This document shows positions 32,821 to 41,819 of a stretch of 64,000 nt of DNA, one piece after another. Numbering within the stretch: position 1 is the first letter of the stretch; each line of letters starts with the position of its first letter. The DNA comes from Paracoccaceae bacterium (GTDB taxonomy: Bacteria > Pseudomonadota > Alphaproteobacteria > Rhodobacterales > Rhodobacteraceae), in NCBI GenBank assembly GCA_003332035.1, contig QOQI01000003.1:1-64000 (forward strand), read 5' to 3'. Both the position numbers and the translations under genes were made by a program. The notes below the pieces were generated by a model. It made no database searches. It saw nothing but the letters and a program-made list of their open reading frames with translations, and was not told the DNA's origin.

Positions 32821-34265
32821 TGCTGGGTTTGAAGCCTCATATCTCTTTAAGTTTTACCAAAAAACTTCTTCCATTTTCAGATGCGGCTAGCATTGACTTG
32901 CCTCTGGGGCAATTGCTCCGTCTTTCTTTATTCCAAATTTCAGTTGGTATGGCGACTGTTCTATTATTAGGAACACTTAATAGAGTTATGATTGTAGAAC
33001 TGGGAGTGCCGGCGACTATCGTTGCGCTTATGGTGGCAATTCCCGTTTTGATTGCACCATTTAGAGCCGCTTTGGGTTTCAAATCCGATAACTATCGCTC
33101 AGCGATTGGCTGGAAGCGAATACCTTTTATTTGGTTTGGTTCACTTTGGCAGATGGGTGGTTTATCAATCATGCCTTTTGCACTTATTGTTTTATCTGGT
33201 GAGCAAACTATAGGCCCAATGTGGGCTGGAGAAGCCCTTGCAGGCTTGGCATTCTTAATGACTGGCATTGGTTTACATATGACTCAGACAGCGGGATTGG
33301 CACTTGCGAGCGACAGGGCACCAAAAGATAAGAGACCGAGAGTTGTGGCTCTTTTATACGTTATGTTTTTAGTTGGAATGGGATTGTCCGCGCTGGTCAT
33401 CGGATATCTTTTACGGGATTTTTCAAACCTTCGGCTTATAAGAGTAGTCCAAGGGGCGGCTTTATTTGGTTTTATTATTAATTTAGTTGCCATTTGGAGA
33501 CAAGAGAGTGTCAACCCTATGTCCAAGCCGGAAAGAGCTGCGCCCTATCCAAAGTTTAAAGAGGCTTGGAGAGACTTTATTAACGTATCTAACAATGCCC
33601 GGCTTATTATGGTTGTTTTTATTGGAACCCTTGCTTTTAATATGCAGGATGTTCTTCTAGAACCCTATGGTGGACAAGTGCTAAAGTTAAATGTCAGTGA
33701 GACAACACTGTTGACGGTGGCTTGGGCAGTTGGCGCTCTTATGGGTCTCGGAATTGCCGCACAGAGATTAAATAAAGGAATAGATCCGAGCAACCTGATG
33801 AATTTTGGTGTCTTGGTAGGCTTTGTTGCTTTCACATGTGTAATTTTTTCCTCGCCAATTTTGTCAGTTGGTTTATTCTTTATAGGTACGTTTTTGATCG
33901 GCTTAGGTGCTGGTCTATTTTCAGTTTCAACGCTCATCGCCGCCATGAACTTGCCTCTTTCTGGCAAATCAGGACGCGGGTTGGCCTTGGGAGCTTGGGG
34001 AGCTGCGCAAGCTACAGGCGCAGGTTTAGCCATTGCAATAGGTGGAGCCACACGAGATATCGTGAATGCCTTTGCATTGAATGATAGTTTAAGCGCATCG
34101 CTGAATAATGAAGCGACAGGCTATCTTTTTGTTTATCATATAGAATTAGCACTTCTTGTGGTGACCTTGGTGATACTGTCACCGTTAATAAAAAGTGCAC
34201 GAAATAAGGAAATAAAGTCTAATCAGAAATCGGCGCGCATCGGTATCGCTGATTTTCCCATGTAA
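32820..34265 (+). CDS. lhaA: LhaA, light-harvesting 1 assembly factor (PucC family)
   Basis: About 481 residues with 12 transmembrane segments, from the PucC/LhaA family of major-facilitator-like proteins, in its usual place between bchM and puhA. LhaA of Rhodobacter aids insertion of bacteriochlorophyll into LH1. TLNRVMIVELGVPATIVALM and FKSDNYRSAIGWKRIPFIW are typical. ATG 32820 overlaps the bchM TGA (TGATG); GTG 32817 and TTG 32811 are in frame and possible. Retention of this LH1-specific factor fits the intact pufBA. Confidence 0.88.
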   Translation: MLGLKPHISLSFTKKLLPFSDAASIDLPLGQLLRLSLFQISVGMATVLLLGTLNRVMIVELGVPATIVALMVAIPVLIAPFRAALGFKSDNYRSAIGWKRIPFIWFGSLWQMGGLSIMPFALIVLSGEQTIGPMWAGEALAGLAFLMTGIGLHMTQTAGLALASDRAPKDKRPRVVALLYVMFLVGMGLSALVIGYLLRDFSNLRLIRVVQGAALFGFIINLVAIWRQESVNPMSKPERAAPYPKFKEAWRDFINVSNNARLIMVVFIGTLAFNMQDVLLEPYGGQVLKLNVSETTLLTVAWAVGALMGLGIAAQRLNKGIDPSNLMNFGVLVGFVAFTCVIFSSPILSVGLFFIGTFLIGLGAGLFSVSTLIAAMNLPLSGKSGRGLALGAWGAAQATGAGLAIAIGGATRDIVNAFALNDSLSASLNNEATGYLFVYHIELALLVVTLVILSPLIKSARNKEIKSNQKSARIGIADFPM

Positions 34266-34289
34266 TTTGAATCGTTGAAAGGAAACAAA

Positions 34290-35057
34290 ATGGACCTGAT
34301 ATTATTTGGAAACTTTGATTTAGCTAGCTTATCTATATGGCTATTCTGGATCTTTTTTGCTCTGTTGATTTTTTATATTCAAAGAGAAAACATGCGTGAA
34401 GGCTACCCATTGGAAAACGATGATGGTAGCGAAGCTGCAAACCAGGGGCCTTTCCCATTACCGGATGCCAAAACTTTTGAGCTTCCGCATGCCCGCGGTG
34501 AAGTAACTGTGCCAAATGCGAATGGTGAAGGTCGTACGGTTGCTTTGGAACAAACAAGTGTAGCGAACGGTTATCCTTTTGAGCCAACTGGGGACCCTAT
34601 GAAAGATGGTGTTGGTCCAGCATCTTGGGCTCCGCGTCGTGATGTTCCTGAGCTGGATGGACATGGACACCCCAAAATAATTCCTATGTCTGCAAACAGT
34701 AAGTTTGTTGTCAGTGCTGGCCGCGATCCACGTGATTTGCCTGCGGTTGCAGGCGATGGAGAAGTTGTTGGTAAAATCTCCGATATGTGGGTTGATGAGC
34801 CAGAACAGCTCGTTCGTTACTTGGAAATTGAACTTGGAGCGAATTATGGTGGAGGATCCCGGCTTGTACCAATGACGCTTGCCAGAATTCATAAAGATAG
34901 AGTGGCAATAAAATCAATTTTTGGTGAGCACTTTAATGATGTCCCGAAGCATAGCTCAAAAAACCAAGTAACTCTTTTAGAGGAAGATAAAATTTCTGCT
35001 TACTACGCAGGAGGAAATATGTATGCCTCGAAAAAAAGATCTGATCCACTGACTTAA
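34290..35057 (+). CDS. puhA: photosynthetic reaction centre H subunit
   Basis: PuhA, 255 residues, caps the L/M core of the reaction centre on the cytoplasmic side. A single transmembrane helix (about 12-30) is followed by YIQRENMREGYPLE, then the PRC-barrel domain, where GEVVGKISDMWVDEPEQLVRYLEIEL is diagnostic. AAAGGA stands before ATG 34290; a TTG at 34275 is in frame but lacks a good site. It is intact although pufL and pufM, which encode its partners, are absent from the cluster. Confidence 0.94.
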   Translation: MDLILFGNFDLASLSIWLFWIFFALLIFYIQRENMREGYPLENDDGSEAANQGPFPLPDAKTFELPHARGEVTVPNANGEGRTVALEQTSVANGYPFEPTGDPMKDGVGPASWAPRRDVPELDGHGHPKIIPMSANSKFVVSAGRDPRDLPAVAGDGEVVGKISDMWVDEPEQLVRYLEIELGANYGGGSRLVPMTLARIHKDRVAIKSIFGEHFNDVPKHSSKNQVTLLEEDKISAYYAGGNMYASKKRSDPLT

Positions 35058-35074
35058 GATAGGAGAAAACTTAA

Positions 35075-35713
35075 ATGTCACAAGATGATTTTGCTTTTGA
35101 ACCAATAAGAGGACTTCCTGAACGCCCTCCTGAAGGTGAGGTCATTTTGTGGCAGGGGCAACCAAATTGGTTGCGCCTTACAGTTGAATCGCTCAATGTT
35201 TGGTGGATCTTGGGTTATTTTATTTTTTTGTTTGTTTGGCGATTTATTTCGGTATCTGACTTGATGCCTTTAAATCAAGCCGTATTAGTTTCTTTGCCTT
35301 TTTTAGCCTTGGCAATGATAGTCACTTTGCTTTTAATGCTAGTTGGTTATATCCAAGCTAAGGCAACCGTTTATACCATTACAAATAAGCGTGTTGTTAT
35401 GCGAATTGGCGCTGCACTTACCGTCACACTCAACTTACCTTTTACTGAAATTGAAAACGCAGCAATTGCTTCGAGTTCTAAAAATTTTGGCAGTATTGCT
35501 ATTGATACGAAGCAAGATGCTAAATTCTCTTTTTTAGTTCTTTGGCCTCATGCTCGCGCATGGCATTTTAAAAAGCCACAGCCTAGCTTGAGATGCATTC
35601 CTAATGCAGCTGAAGTTGCTGAAATTTTATCTAATGCTGCAAAAGCGAGATTGGTTGATGTAAAAGATAGCCCAAAACAAAAGCTTCAAAATATAGACGC
35701 TGTAGTGAGTTAG
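35075..35713 (+). CDS. puhB: PuhB, photosynthetic complex assembly protein
   Basis: PuhB, 212 residues, a membrane protein with two or three helices (about 46-66, 73-93) and a PH-like bacterial domain after them (TVYTITNKRVVMRIGAALTVT). It is needed for efficient reaction-centre assembly in Rhodobacter. It follows puhA by 17 bases. In relatives puhC is the next gene; here only 82 bases separate PuhB from the small gene before acsF. Confidence 0.9.
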   Translation: MSQDDFAFEPIRGLPERPPEGEVILWQGQPNWLRLTVESLNVWWILGYFIFLFVWRFISVSDLMPLNQAVLVSLPFLALAMIVTLLLMLVGYIQAKATVYTITNKRVVMRIGAALTVTLNLPFTEIENAAIASSSKNFGSIAIDTKQDAKFSFLVLWPHARAWHFKKPQPSLRCIPNAAEVAEILSNAAKARLVDVKDSPKQKLQNIDAVVS

Positions 35714-35795
35714 GAGTAGCCAGGTGAATATCCTAGAAATATCAAAAAGTAAGTTGAAACAATATTATTAGCCAAAGCCACGAAAGGGGAATAAA
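35714..35795 (+). other. short gap where puhC is normally found
   Basis: The 82 bases hold a GGAG sequence, then a 15-codon frame starting GTG 35724 and ending TAG at 35771, and the AAAGGGG site of the next gene. No part resembles PuhC. The mini-frame might be a relic of a deleted puhC or chance. Confidence 0.5.
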
Positions 35796-36092
35796 GTGGG
35801 TATTTTCACGAGAACTAAAGAACACGCGCCATGTACTGTTGAGGTTAGCCATAAATTTGAAAGTCTCCATGCACATGTTCGGTTTAATAATGGTGCAATT
35901 ATTTATCCTGGAGATGAAGTACAGGTTCAGGGACCTGAGATCATGGCACCATTTGGTGAAGTGGTTACAGAGAAAAGGGAAGCCATAATACTTAGAGCAA
36001 GCTTTTTAGAGCGATTGTGGACGAAAACTTTTGGTGATTTTGAAATTATGGAACTCTGTGAGTTTTCTTTTTCTGAGGAGGCAACGCTATGA
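35796..36092 (+). CDS. conserved small PGC protein between puhB and acsF (98 aa)
   Basis: A 98-residue soluble protein in the place where Rhodobacter-type clusters carry an unnamed conserved gene ahead of acsF. EHAPCTVEVSHKFESLHAHV and GDEVQVQGPEIMAPFGE look strongly conserved in style, with a beta-rich pattern. The start is GTG 35796 with AAAGGGG about 8 bases before. It overlaps acsF by 4 bases, which suggests a link to the cyclase or to assembly. No proven function is known to me. Confidence 0.75.
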   Translation: MGIFTRTKEHAPCTVEVSHKFESLHAHVRFNNGAIIYPGDEVQVQGPEIMAPFGEVVTEKREAIILRASFLERLWTKTFGDFEIMELCEFSFSEEATL

Positions 36093-37186
36093 ATAAGCAT
36101 TCAGCTGACGCAACCACAGCAGAGGAAGCTATTGCAATTCAGTCAGCGCTTGACAGCGATATGGCAACTGAAGTTGCGATGCAGGACACTCTGCTAACAC
36201 CAAGATTTTATACCACGGACTTTGATGAGCTCGACGCAATTGACGTAAGCCATATTTCGGAGGAGTGGGAACCACTTATGGAAAGAATGCGCAGTGATCC
36301 CAATAAAGGACATTTCAAAAAAAATGAAGATTGGGATAAGGTTGATTGGGAAGGTATGAACCCCGAACTAAAAAAGGAATTTATTGATTTTTTGATTAGT
36401 TCTTGCACAGCTGAATTTTCTGGATGCGTTCTCTATAAGGAAATGAAGCGCAGGGGTTCTAATGAAGACATAACGAACCTATTTCAGTTAATGGCTCGCG
36501 ATGAGGCCAGACATGCTGGATTTATAAACGACGCTCTCAGAGAGGCTGGTGTGGCTGTAAATTTAGGATTTTTAACGCAGAAAAAGAAGTATACTTATTT
36601 TCGGCCTAAATTTATCTATTATGCAACTTACCTATCTGAAAAAATTGGATATGCTAGATATATTACGATATATCGGCATCTTGAAAAAAATCCACACTAT
36701 AGATTTCATCCAATTTTTAAGTGGTTTCAAGAATGGTGCAACGATGAATTTGCTCACGGCGAGGCATTTGCACTTTTGATGAAAACAGATCCTAAGCTGA
36801 CCTCTGGTATAAACGTTTTTTGGATAAAATTTTTTCTGACTGCAGTTTATTCTACAATGTACATCAGGGATCATCAAAGGCCGGCATTTCATAAAGCACT
36901 TGGAGTTGACCCTGACTGGTATGCAGAAGAGGTTTTTACTAAAACCTCAGAGTTGAGTAAGCAAATTTTTCCTATAACTCTCGATATAGATAATCCAAAA
37001 TGGTTTGATAAATTAAAACGACTTCAAAAAGTTAACGTAGGTCTTGCAGAAGCAAAAAAGAATAAGAATAGATTTAAGCAATTATGGTTCAGCTCAAGGG
37101 CAGCATTAATTTTTCTTTCGCTTTTAGCTGTGCCAGCTAAAAGCAACCAGGTGCCTAATATTACCAGAATGGAGCCTGCATACTGA
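36089..37186 (+). CDS. acsF: aerobic Mg-protoporphyrin IX monomethyl ester oxidative cyclase
   Basis: AcsF, 365 residues, a diiron oxygenase that forms the isocyclic ring E using molecular oxygen. Iron ligands can be seen in CTAEFSGCVLYKEM, ARDEARHAGF and CNDEFAHGEAFAL (Glu and Asp-Glu-x-x-His patterns). The O2-independent alternative bchE is not in the window, so bacteriochlorophyll synthesis here would need oxygen. It is coupled to the 98-residue gene and to puhE. Confidence 0.94.
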   Translation: MNKHSADATTAEEAIAIQSALDSDMATEVAMQDTLLTPRFYTTDFDELDAIDVSHISEEWEPLMERMRSDPNKGHFKKNEDWDKVDWEGMNPELKKEFIDFLISSCTAEFSGCVLYKEMKRRGSNEDITNLFQLMARDEARHAGFINDALREAGVAVNLGFLTQKKKYTYFRPKFIYYATYLSEKIGYARYITIYRHLEKNPHYRFHPIFKWFQEWCNDEFAHGEAFALLMKTDPKLTSGINVFWIKFFLTAVYSTMYIRDHQRPAFHKALGVDPDWYAEEVFTKTSELSKQIFPITLDIDNPKWFDKLKRLQKVNVGLAEAKKNKNRFKQLWFSSRAALIFLSLLAVPAKSNQVPNITRMEPAY

Positions 37187-37998
37187 TGGGAGGCTCTATT
37201 TTCATAGCCATGCTAGCAGCAGTATTTCTCTGGTGGTTTTCTACTGGCGCTATACTTTTAGTTGTAAGGCTAATGGAAAATCACAGTCTTTCGGCGAAAC
37301 TAAAGGTCTGTATTTTTAGCTTGCCAATTTTAGCACTAGGCCTTTGGGGAATTTGGAAAACGAGTTCTAGTCTAACGATTTTGGATTCTTATCTTGCTTT
37401 CGTTTCAGCGCTGTTAGTTTGGGGATGGATTGAGCTTACATTTTTGACAGGCGTAATCACTGGTCCAAATAAATCACAATGCCCGAGAAATATCACATTA
37501 TTTGAGAAATTTATCCGTGCTTGGGGGACTTTAGCTTATCATGAAATTTCTTTACTTCTTGCGCTAGGAATAGTGATATTCTTGGGCTATGCCCAAGGAA
37601 ATCACTTTGGTATCTGGACTTTTACAATTCTCTATTTTGCAAGGATATTTGCTAAGCTAAATCTATTTCTGGGAGTTCCTCATATAAATGCGGAATTTAT
37701 TCCCCAAGCTCTTTCTCACTTGAAGAGCTATTTTAAAATTTCCAAATTAAACTGGTTTTTCTCGATATCTGTAACGCTTTTAACGCTAATAACAGTTTAT
37801 TGGGTTGAACGGCTTTTTAGTGTTCAAAACTCATATGAAATCGTAGGGTTTTCTTTATTATTTTCCATTTCTTTAATGGCGCTCTTGGAGCACTGGTTTA
37901 TGGTTTTACCGATACCCGATGCTCGATTATGGCGGTGGATGCTGCCTAAAACAAAAACTAAACAAGACTATCTAAATGAGGACTACAATGGACTTTGA
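37186..37998 (+). CDS. puhE: PuhE, putative photosynthetic complex assembly protein 2 (DUF3623)
   Basis: PuhE, 270 residues and seven or eight transmembrane helices, in its usual place between acsF and hem[36 protein letters not shown] and [17 protein letters not shown] are characteristic of this family. It is thought to influence RC-LH1 assembly and bacteriochlorophyll production. Its ATG shares bases with the acsF stop, and its end overlaps hemA by 11 bases. Confidence 0.88.
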   Translation: MGGSIFIAMLAAVFLWWFSTGAILLVVRLMENHSLSAKLKVCIFSLPILALGLWGIWKTSSSLTILDSYLAFVSALLVWGWIELTFLTGVITGPNKSQCPRNITLFEKFIRAWGTLAYHEISLLLALGIVIFLGYAQGNHFGIWTFTILYFARIFAKLNLFLGVPHINAEFIPQALSHLKSYFKISKLNWFFSISVTLLTLITVYWVERLFSVQNSYEIVGFSLLFSISLMALLEHWFMVLPIPDARLWRWMLPKTKTKQDYLNEDYNGL

Positions 37999-39202
37999 TG
38001 CTTTATTCTCTGATCAATTAGATCTGCTCAAAAAAGAAGGTAATTATCGCATTTTTGCTGAATTAGAACGTCAATGTGGAGCTTTTCCAAAAGCGAAAAG
38101 CTATGATAAAAGCTCGCCTGAAAATGTTACCGTTTGGTGTTCTAATGATTATCTTGGAATGGGACAAAGTCAAATTGTTAAAGATGCGATGAAATCTGTA
38201 ATTGATACAAATGGATGTGGTGCTGGTGGTACAAGAAATATATCGGGAACTAACCATCATCATGTTTTATTGGAAAATGAATTAGCGGATTTACACAGAA
38301 AAGAGGCAGCACTTTTGTTTACATCGGGCTATGTTTCGAATTGGGCTTCTCTCGGAACTCTAGGTTCGAAGTTACCTAATGCGGTTATACTTTCTGACTC
38401 AGCCAATCATGCGAGTATGATCGAAGGTATTAGGCACTCACGTGCGGATAAAGTCATTTGGAAGCATAACGACCCCGAAGATCTTGATAGAAAGTTAAAG
38501 GCAATAGGTCCTAGCCGTCCGAAAATTGTAGCGTTTGAGTCTGTTTATTCTATGGACGGTGATATTTCTCCCATGCAGGAAATTGTTGAAGTGGCAGAAA
38601 GCCACAATGCCATGACATATCTGGATGAGGTTCATGCAGTCGGTTTATACGGTCCGAGAGGTGGCGGAATTTCCGAAGAATTAGGGCTTTCAGACCGAAT
38701 AACCCTGATAGAGGGTACTCTGGGAAAAGCATACGGCGTCATGGGTGGATATATAACTGGATCTAAAATTCTATGTGATTTTATAAGATCTTTCGCCAGT
38801 GGATTTATTTTTACAACTGCTCTGCCACCAGCCGTTGCAGCAGGTGCAAGAGCATCCATTGTCCATTTAAAATCTTCCGAGTTAGAGCGAAAACGCCAGC
38901 AAAAGCAGGTACAAAAACTTAGAAGTGATTTGGACAGGGCTGGAATACCACATATGAATAATCCATCACATATTATCCCAGTTATGATAAAAGATCCTGT
39001 GAAGTGTAAAATGTTGTCCGATATATTAATGCGAGATTACGGTATATATGTGCAGCCAATTAATTACCCCACGGTTCCTAAGGGAACTGAGAGATTGCGC
39101 TTCACGCCGTCGCCACTGCATTCGGATGCAGATATAGATCACCTAGTGAATGCATTGAATGTCCTTTGGAAACAGTGCGCCATTGCCCGTGTTGTAGCCT
39201 AG
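37988..39202 (+). CDS. hemA: 5-aminolevulinate synthase
   Basis: HemA, 404 residues, a PLP enzyme condensing glycine with succinyl-CoA to give 5-aminolevulinate, the first tetrapyrrole precursor. The conserved [25 protein letters not shown] and the PLP-Lys loop [14 protein letters not shown] are present. The start is ATG 37988 with GAGGA 5 bases before it. It is the last gene of the bchF-to-hemA run. A second hemA or hemT elsewhere cannot be excluded. Confidence 0.94.
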   Translation: MDFDALFSDQLDLLKKEGNYRIFAELERQCGAFPKAKSYDKSSPENVTVWCSNDYLGMGQSQIVKDAMKSVIDTNGCGAGGTRNISGTNHHHVLLENELADLHRKEAALLFTSGYVSNWASLGTLGSKLPNAVILSDSANHASMIEGIRHSRADKVIWKHNDPEDLDRKLKAIGPSRPKIVAFESVYSMDGDISPMQEIVEVAESHNAMTYLDEVHAVGLYGPRGGGISEELGLSDRITLIEGTLGKAYGVMGGYITGSKILCDFIRSFASGFIFTTALPPAVAAGARASIVHLKSSELERKRQQKQVQKLRSDLDRAGIPHMNNPSHIIPVMIKDPVKCKMLSDILMRDYGIYVQPINYPTVPKGTERLRFTPSPLHSDADIDHLVNALNVLWKQCAIARVVA

Positions 39203-39285
39203 GCTCAAGCTTCTTTAAGTAAGGTGAATAGTTCAATATGTCTGATGTTTGGGTGTAGATGCTATTGGACTTAGAATAGGCTAAG

Positions 39286-40152
39286 TCAAACTCGTGGAGC
39301 CTTTAGCTGTTCCAAAATAGACTGGCTAACCTCATATGGCATTTCTTCATGGACAAGATGACCAGCCCCTTGAATTTCTTTATAGTTACTTTTTGTTAAT
39401 ATTTGTGACCATTTTTTAGAAATACTGATAGGAACTGTCTTATCTAGAGTTCCAACTAAAAAATTGATATTTGCATCTGAATTTTTCAGGTGATTTAGAA
39501 ACTCTGAAAGATCCCACTCCGCCATTAACTTTAAAGTTCCTTTCACATGATCAGGTTTTGAAAAAAGTATTTTATAATAATCCAGTCTATCATTTGTAAT
39601 TTTAGATCCAGTATTGGCAATCAATTTTTCTGTTCTCTCGTTATTTCTGGACAGGCTAGCTAGTATATCTGACGAATAAGGAACGACTGTAATGATTTTG
39701 GCAAAAATAGGAAACATCACGCCAGCTATCCCAGGAAACTCCCCAAAGGCTGCATTTATACAGATAGTTCCATTTTTTGTATCAATTTGTTCTGCCAATA
39801 ATACGGCAATAGCGGCTCCTGCAGAATGACCGACAATAAGATCTGGTACAAAGCTAATTTTTTCGATTAATTCCAATGACCCAGCAACTACTGATTGTAG
39901 TGAACTTTCATTTGGAGCGGGCAGTTTGGAAAAGCCGTGACCTGGTAAGTCTACTAGTAAAACTTCAAATTTTTCCAGCAAAAAATTAACCGTATCGGAC
40001 CAAGTGTGGGAGGAAGAGCCAGTACCATGGACAAACAAAATCTTTTGTCCGCCAGATTTCCCTAATCTCTGGATATGCCATTTATGAAAAGTGGTTTCTA
40101 CTTGAATGGAATATTGGCTATTAGGCCAAGTAGATGGCACATATTGTTCCAT
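39286..40152 (-). CDS. bchO: BchO, Mg-chelatase-associated alpha/beta hydrolase
   Basis: BchO, 288 residues, an alpha/beta-hydrolase-fold protein always linked to bchID. The oxyanion-hole motif FVHGTGSSSHTW is at about 40-51, the nucleophile elbow GHSAGAA has Ser near 109, and GAGHLVHEE carries the presumed catalytic His. Its start codon abuts the bchD stop. Its substrate is not known; a role in magnesium chelation or bacteriochlorophyll handling is assumed from context. Confidence 0.88.
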   Translation of the reverse strand: MEQYVPSTWPNSQYSIQVETTFHKWHIQRLGKSGGQKILFVHGTGSSSHTWSDTVNFLLEKFEVLLVDLPGHGFSKLPAPNESSLQSVVAGSLELIEKISFVPDLIVGHSAGAAIAVLLAEQIDTKNGTICINAAFGEFPGIAGVMFPIFAKIITVVPYSSDILASLSRNNERTEKLIANTGSKITNDRLDYYKILFSKPDHVKGTLKLMAEWDLSEFLNHLKNSDANINFLVGTLDKTVPISISKKWSQILTKSNYKEIQGAGHLVHEEMPYEVSQSILEQLKAPRV

Positions 40153-41816
40153 TAGATACCTAGATTTGTTTGTACTAAATTAGATATTTTTGTTGCGTTC
40201 GTTCTTGGGAGGCTGACATAATTTGCACCCATCGAATTCGCTATCTCTTTTAAATTATTATTTGGTCTTTTCCCACAATCAATAAACACAGATTTCATAT
40301 CCAACTTTTTTCCTATCTCACCCACTAAAACTGAATCAGACAAAGCTTTTTCTCTGTTTGGAAGACCATTAAGGTCAATGTTTGCTTTGCCATCAGTCAA
40401 AATTGCAAGACTTGGCATTTTCCCTGATCTTTTGCAGTTTTGAGCAAGTTTAATTCCAGTATCAAGGCCAGTGGCCAACGGTGTGCCTCCACCTGCCATT
40501 AATGAGCTTAGTCTCTTTTTTGTTTGGACAAGTGATCTCGTAGGTGGCAGTAAAATTTCGGCACTGGTATCTCTAAAAGAAATTAAACTGACAAAGTCAC
40601 GCTTAGCGTATGAATCTGCTAGCATTAATTCAATTGCACCCTTGCTTTCTCCCAACCTATTCATGGCTGCTGAACCAGAAGCGTCAACTAGAAAAATGAT
40701 AACTCTTTCGGATCGGTCTTCGAAATTAAAAGTATGAAGGTCATTTGGGAGAATAACTATGTTTTTTGATTTTTTTAGCTGCTTTTTACGCAATTTTTGC
40801 CATGGGGCAGCTGATCTGAGAGTGGAAACAATATCTATTCGCTCTTGATCACCGGGAGGTATATTTTTTGATGGCTTAGGGCGACCTCTTACTTTTGATT
40901 TCTGTTTATTCCCAAACCCACTTCCTGTTTTTGATTTCTGGCGAATATTATTTTTCAGATGCTCATAGATATCGTCAGGCAAAGAAGCTTTTATTGCTTC
41001 TATTAATACTTCGGTAGGTAAATTAATTTCGCTATTTTTTTTCTGATCATTTTTTTCATTTTTTTCTTCTTCGTTTTCTTTTTGGGGGTCGGTTTGCTTA
41101 TCATGTTCGATTTCTTCTGGCAGTACTTGAGCTCTATGCCCCAAAATTAGTGTTGCTGCTAAATTTAGATCTGTTTGTTCCACGGCGATGCGATTATCTA
41201 GAGTAGCTAAATATTGTGCTGCGTTTACTGTCATATAAATCGGCCGCATTTCGTCAATTCCGAACTTAATTGCACTTACAATCACAGACTGAATTTGGGC
41301 TTCAGTGATTTCTGCTTTAATCGTCTTTGAGCTAATTTGAGAAAAAAAATCCGGGGAAAATTGGTTAAACCTGACTTCTCTTAAATCAATAGAAAATGCT
41401 AATCTATCGCAAAGCTTTGGTTGAGTTACGTCATTTTTCCTATAACCGTCATCAAATGCGAGAACGGGGCCTAATTCTATATTATCCATTTGGTGGGCTA
41501 GCATGGCTTGTAGGGCCTTTGGCATATCGTTTAATGAAGTACACGAAAACCAACCTGGCCTACTAAGAATACCCTTTCGGTAAACTAAATAGCCTTTTTG
41601 CAGGCTTTCGAGTGGATCAACACCACCATTTAAATCTGTGATAGAAAAATTTGAAAATATTTTATTTAAATTCAAGTCGGATTGCTTGAAAAAATTTAAT
41701 ATTATCTCCGTATGCTCAGGAGTGGCTGCCTTGAAAATAATTCCACCAAATACCGAAGGGTTTATAGCTGAGAGTTCAAAAGCTAGAGCTGTATTTCTGT
41801 TAGTGTCAATTTCCAT
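40152..41816 (-). CDS. bchD: magnesium chelatase subunit D
   Basis: BchD, 554 residues, forms the AAA+ double ring with BchI that drives magnesium insertion by BchH. An N-terminal AAA-like region is followed by a low-complexity acidic/Lys linker (about 240-265, rich in Glu, Asn and Lys) and a C-terminal integrin I (von Willebrand A) domain whose MIDAS motif DASGSAAMNR is near 378-387. It follows bchI by 3 bases and overlaps bchO. The GGGTPLATGL stretch is typical. Confidence 0.93.
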   Translation of the reverse strand: MEIDTNRNTALAFELSAINPSVFGGIIFKAATPEHTEIILNFFKQSDLNLNKIFSNFSITDLNGGVDPLESLQKGYLVYRKGILSRPGWFSCTSLNDMPKALQAMLAHQMDNIELGPVLAFDDGYRKNDVTQPKLCDRLAFSIDLREVRFNQFSPDFFSQISSKTIKAEITEAQIQSVIVSAIKFGIDEMRPIYMTVNAAQYLATLDNRIAVEQTDLNLAATLILGHRAQVLPEEIEHDKQTDPQKENEEEKNEKNDQKKNSEINLPTEVLIEAIKASLPDDIYEHLKNNIRQKSKTGSGFGNKQKSKVRGRPKPSKNIPPGDQERIDIVSTLRSAAPWQKLRKKQLKKSKNIVILPNDLHTFNFEDRSERVIIFLVDASGSAAMNRLGESKGAIELMLADSYAKRDFVSLISFRDTSAEILLPPTRSLVQTKKRLSSLMAGGGTPLATGLDTGIKLAQNCKRSGKMPSLAILTDGKANIDLNGLPNREKALSDSVLVGEIGKKLDMKSVFIDCGKRPNNNLKEIANSMGANYVSLPRTNATKISNLVQTNLGI

Positions 41817-41819
41817 GAT

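Noticed and set aside
34275-34289. TTG start for PuhA
   Set aside because: ATG 34290 is preceded by AAAGGA and matches the family N-terminus.
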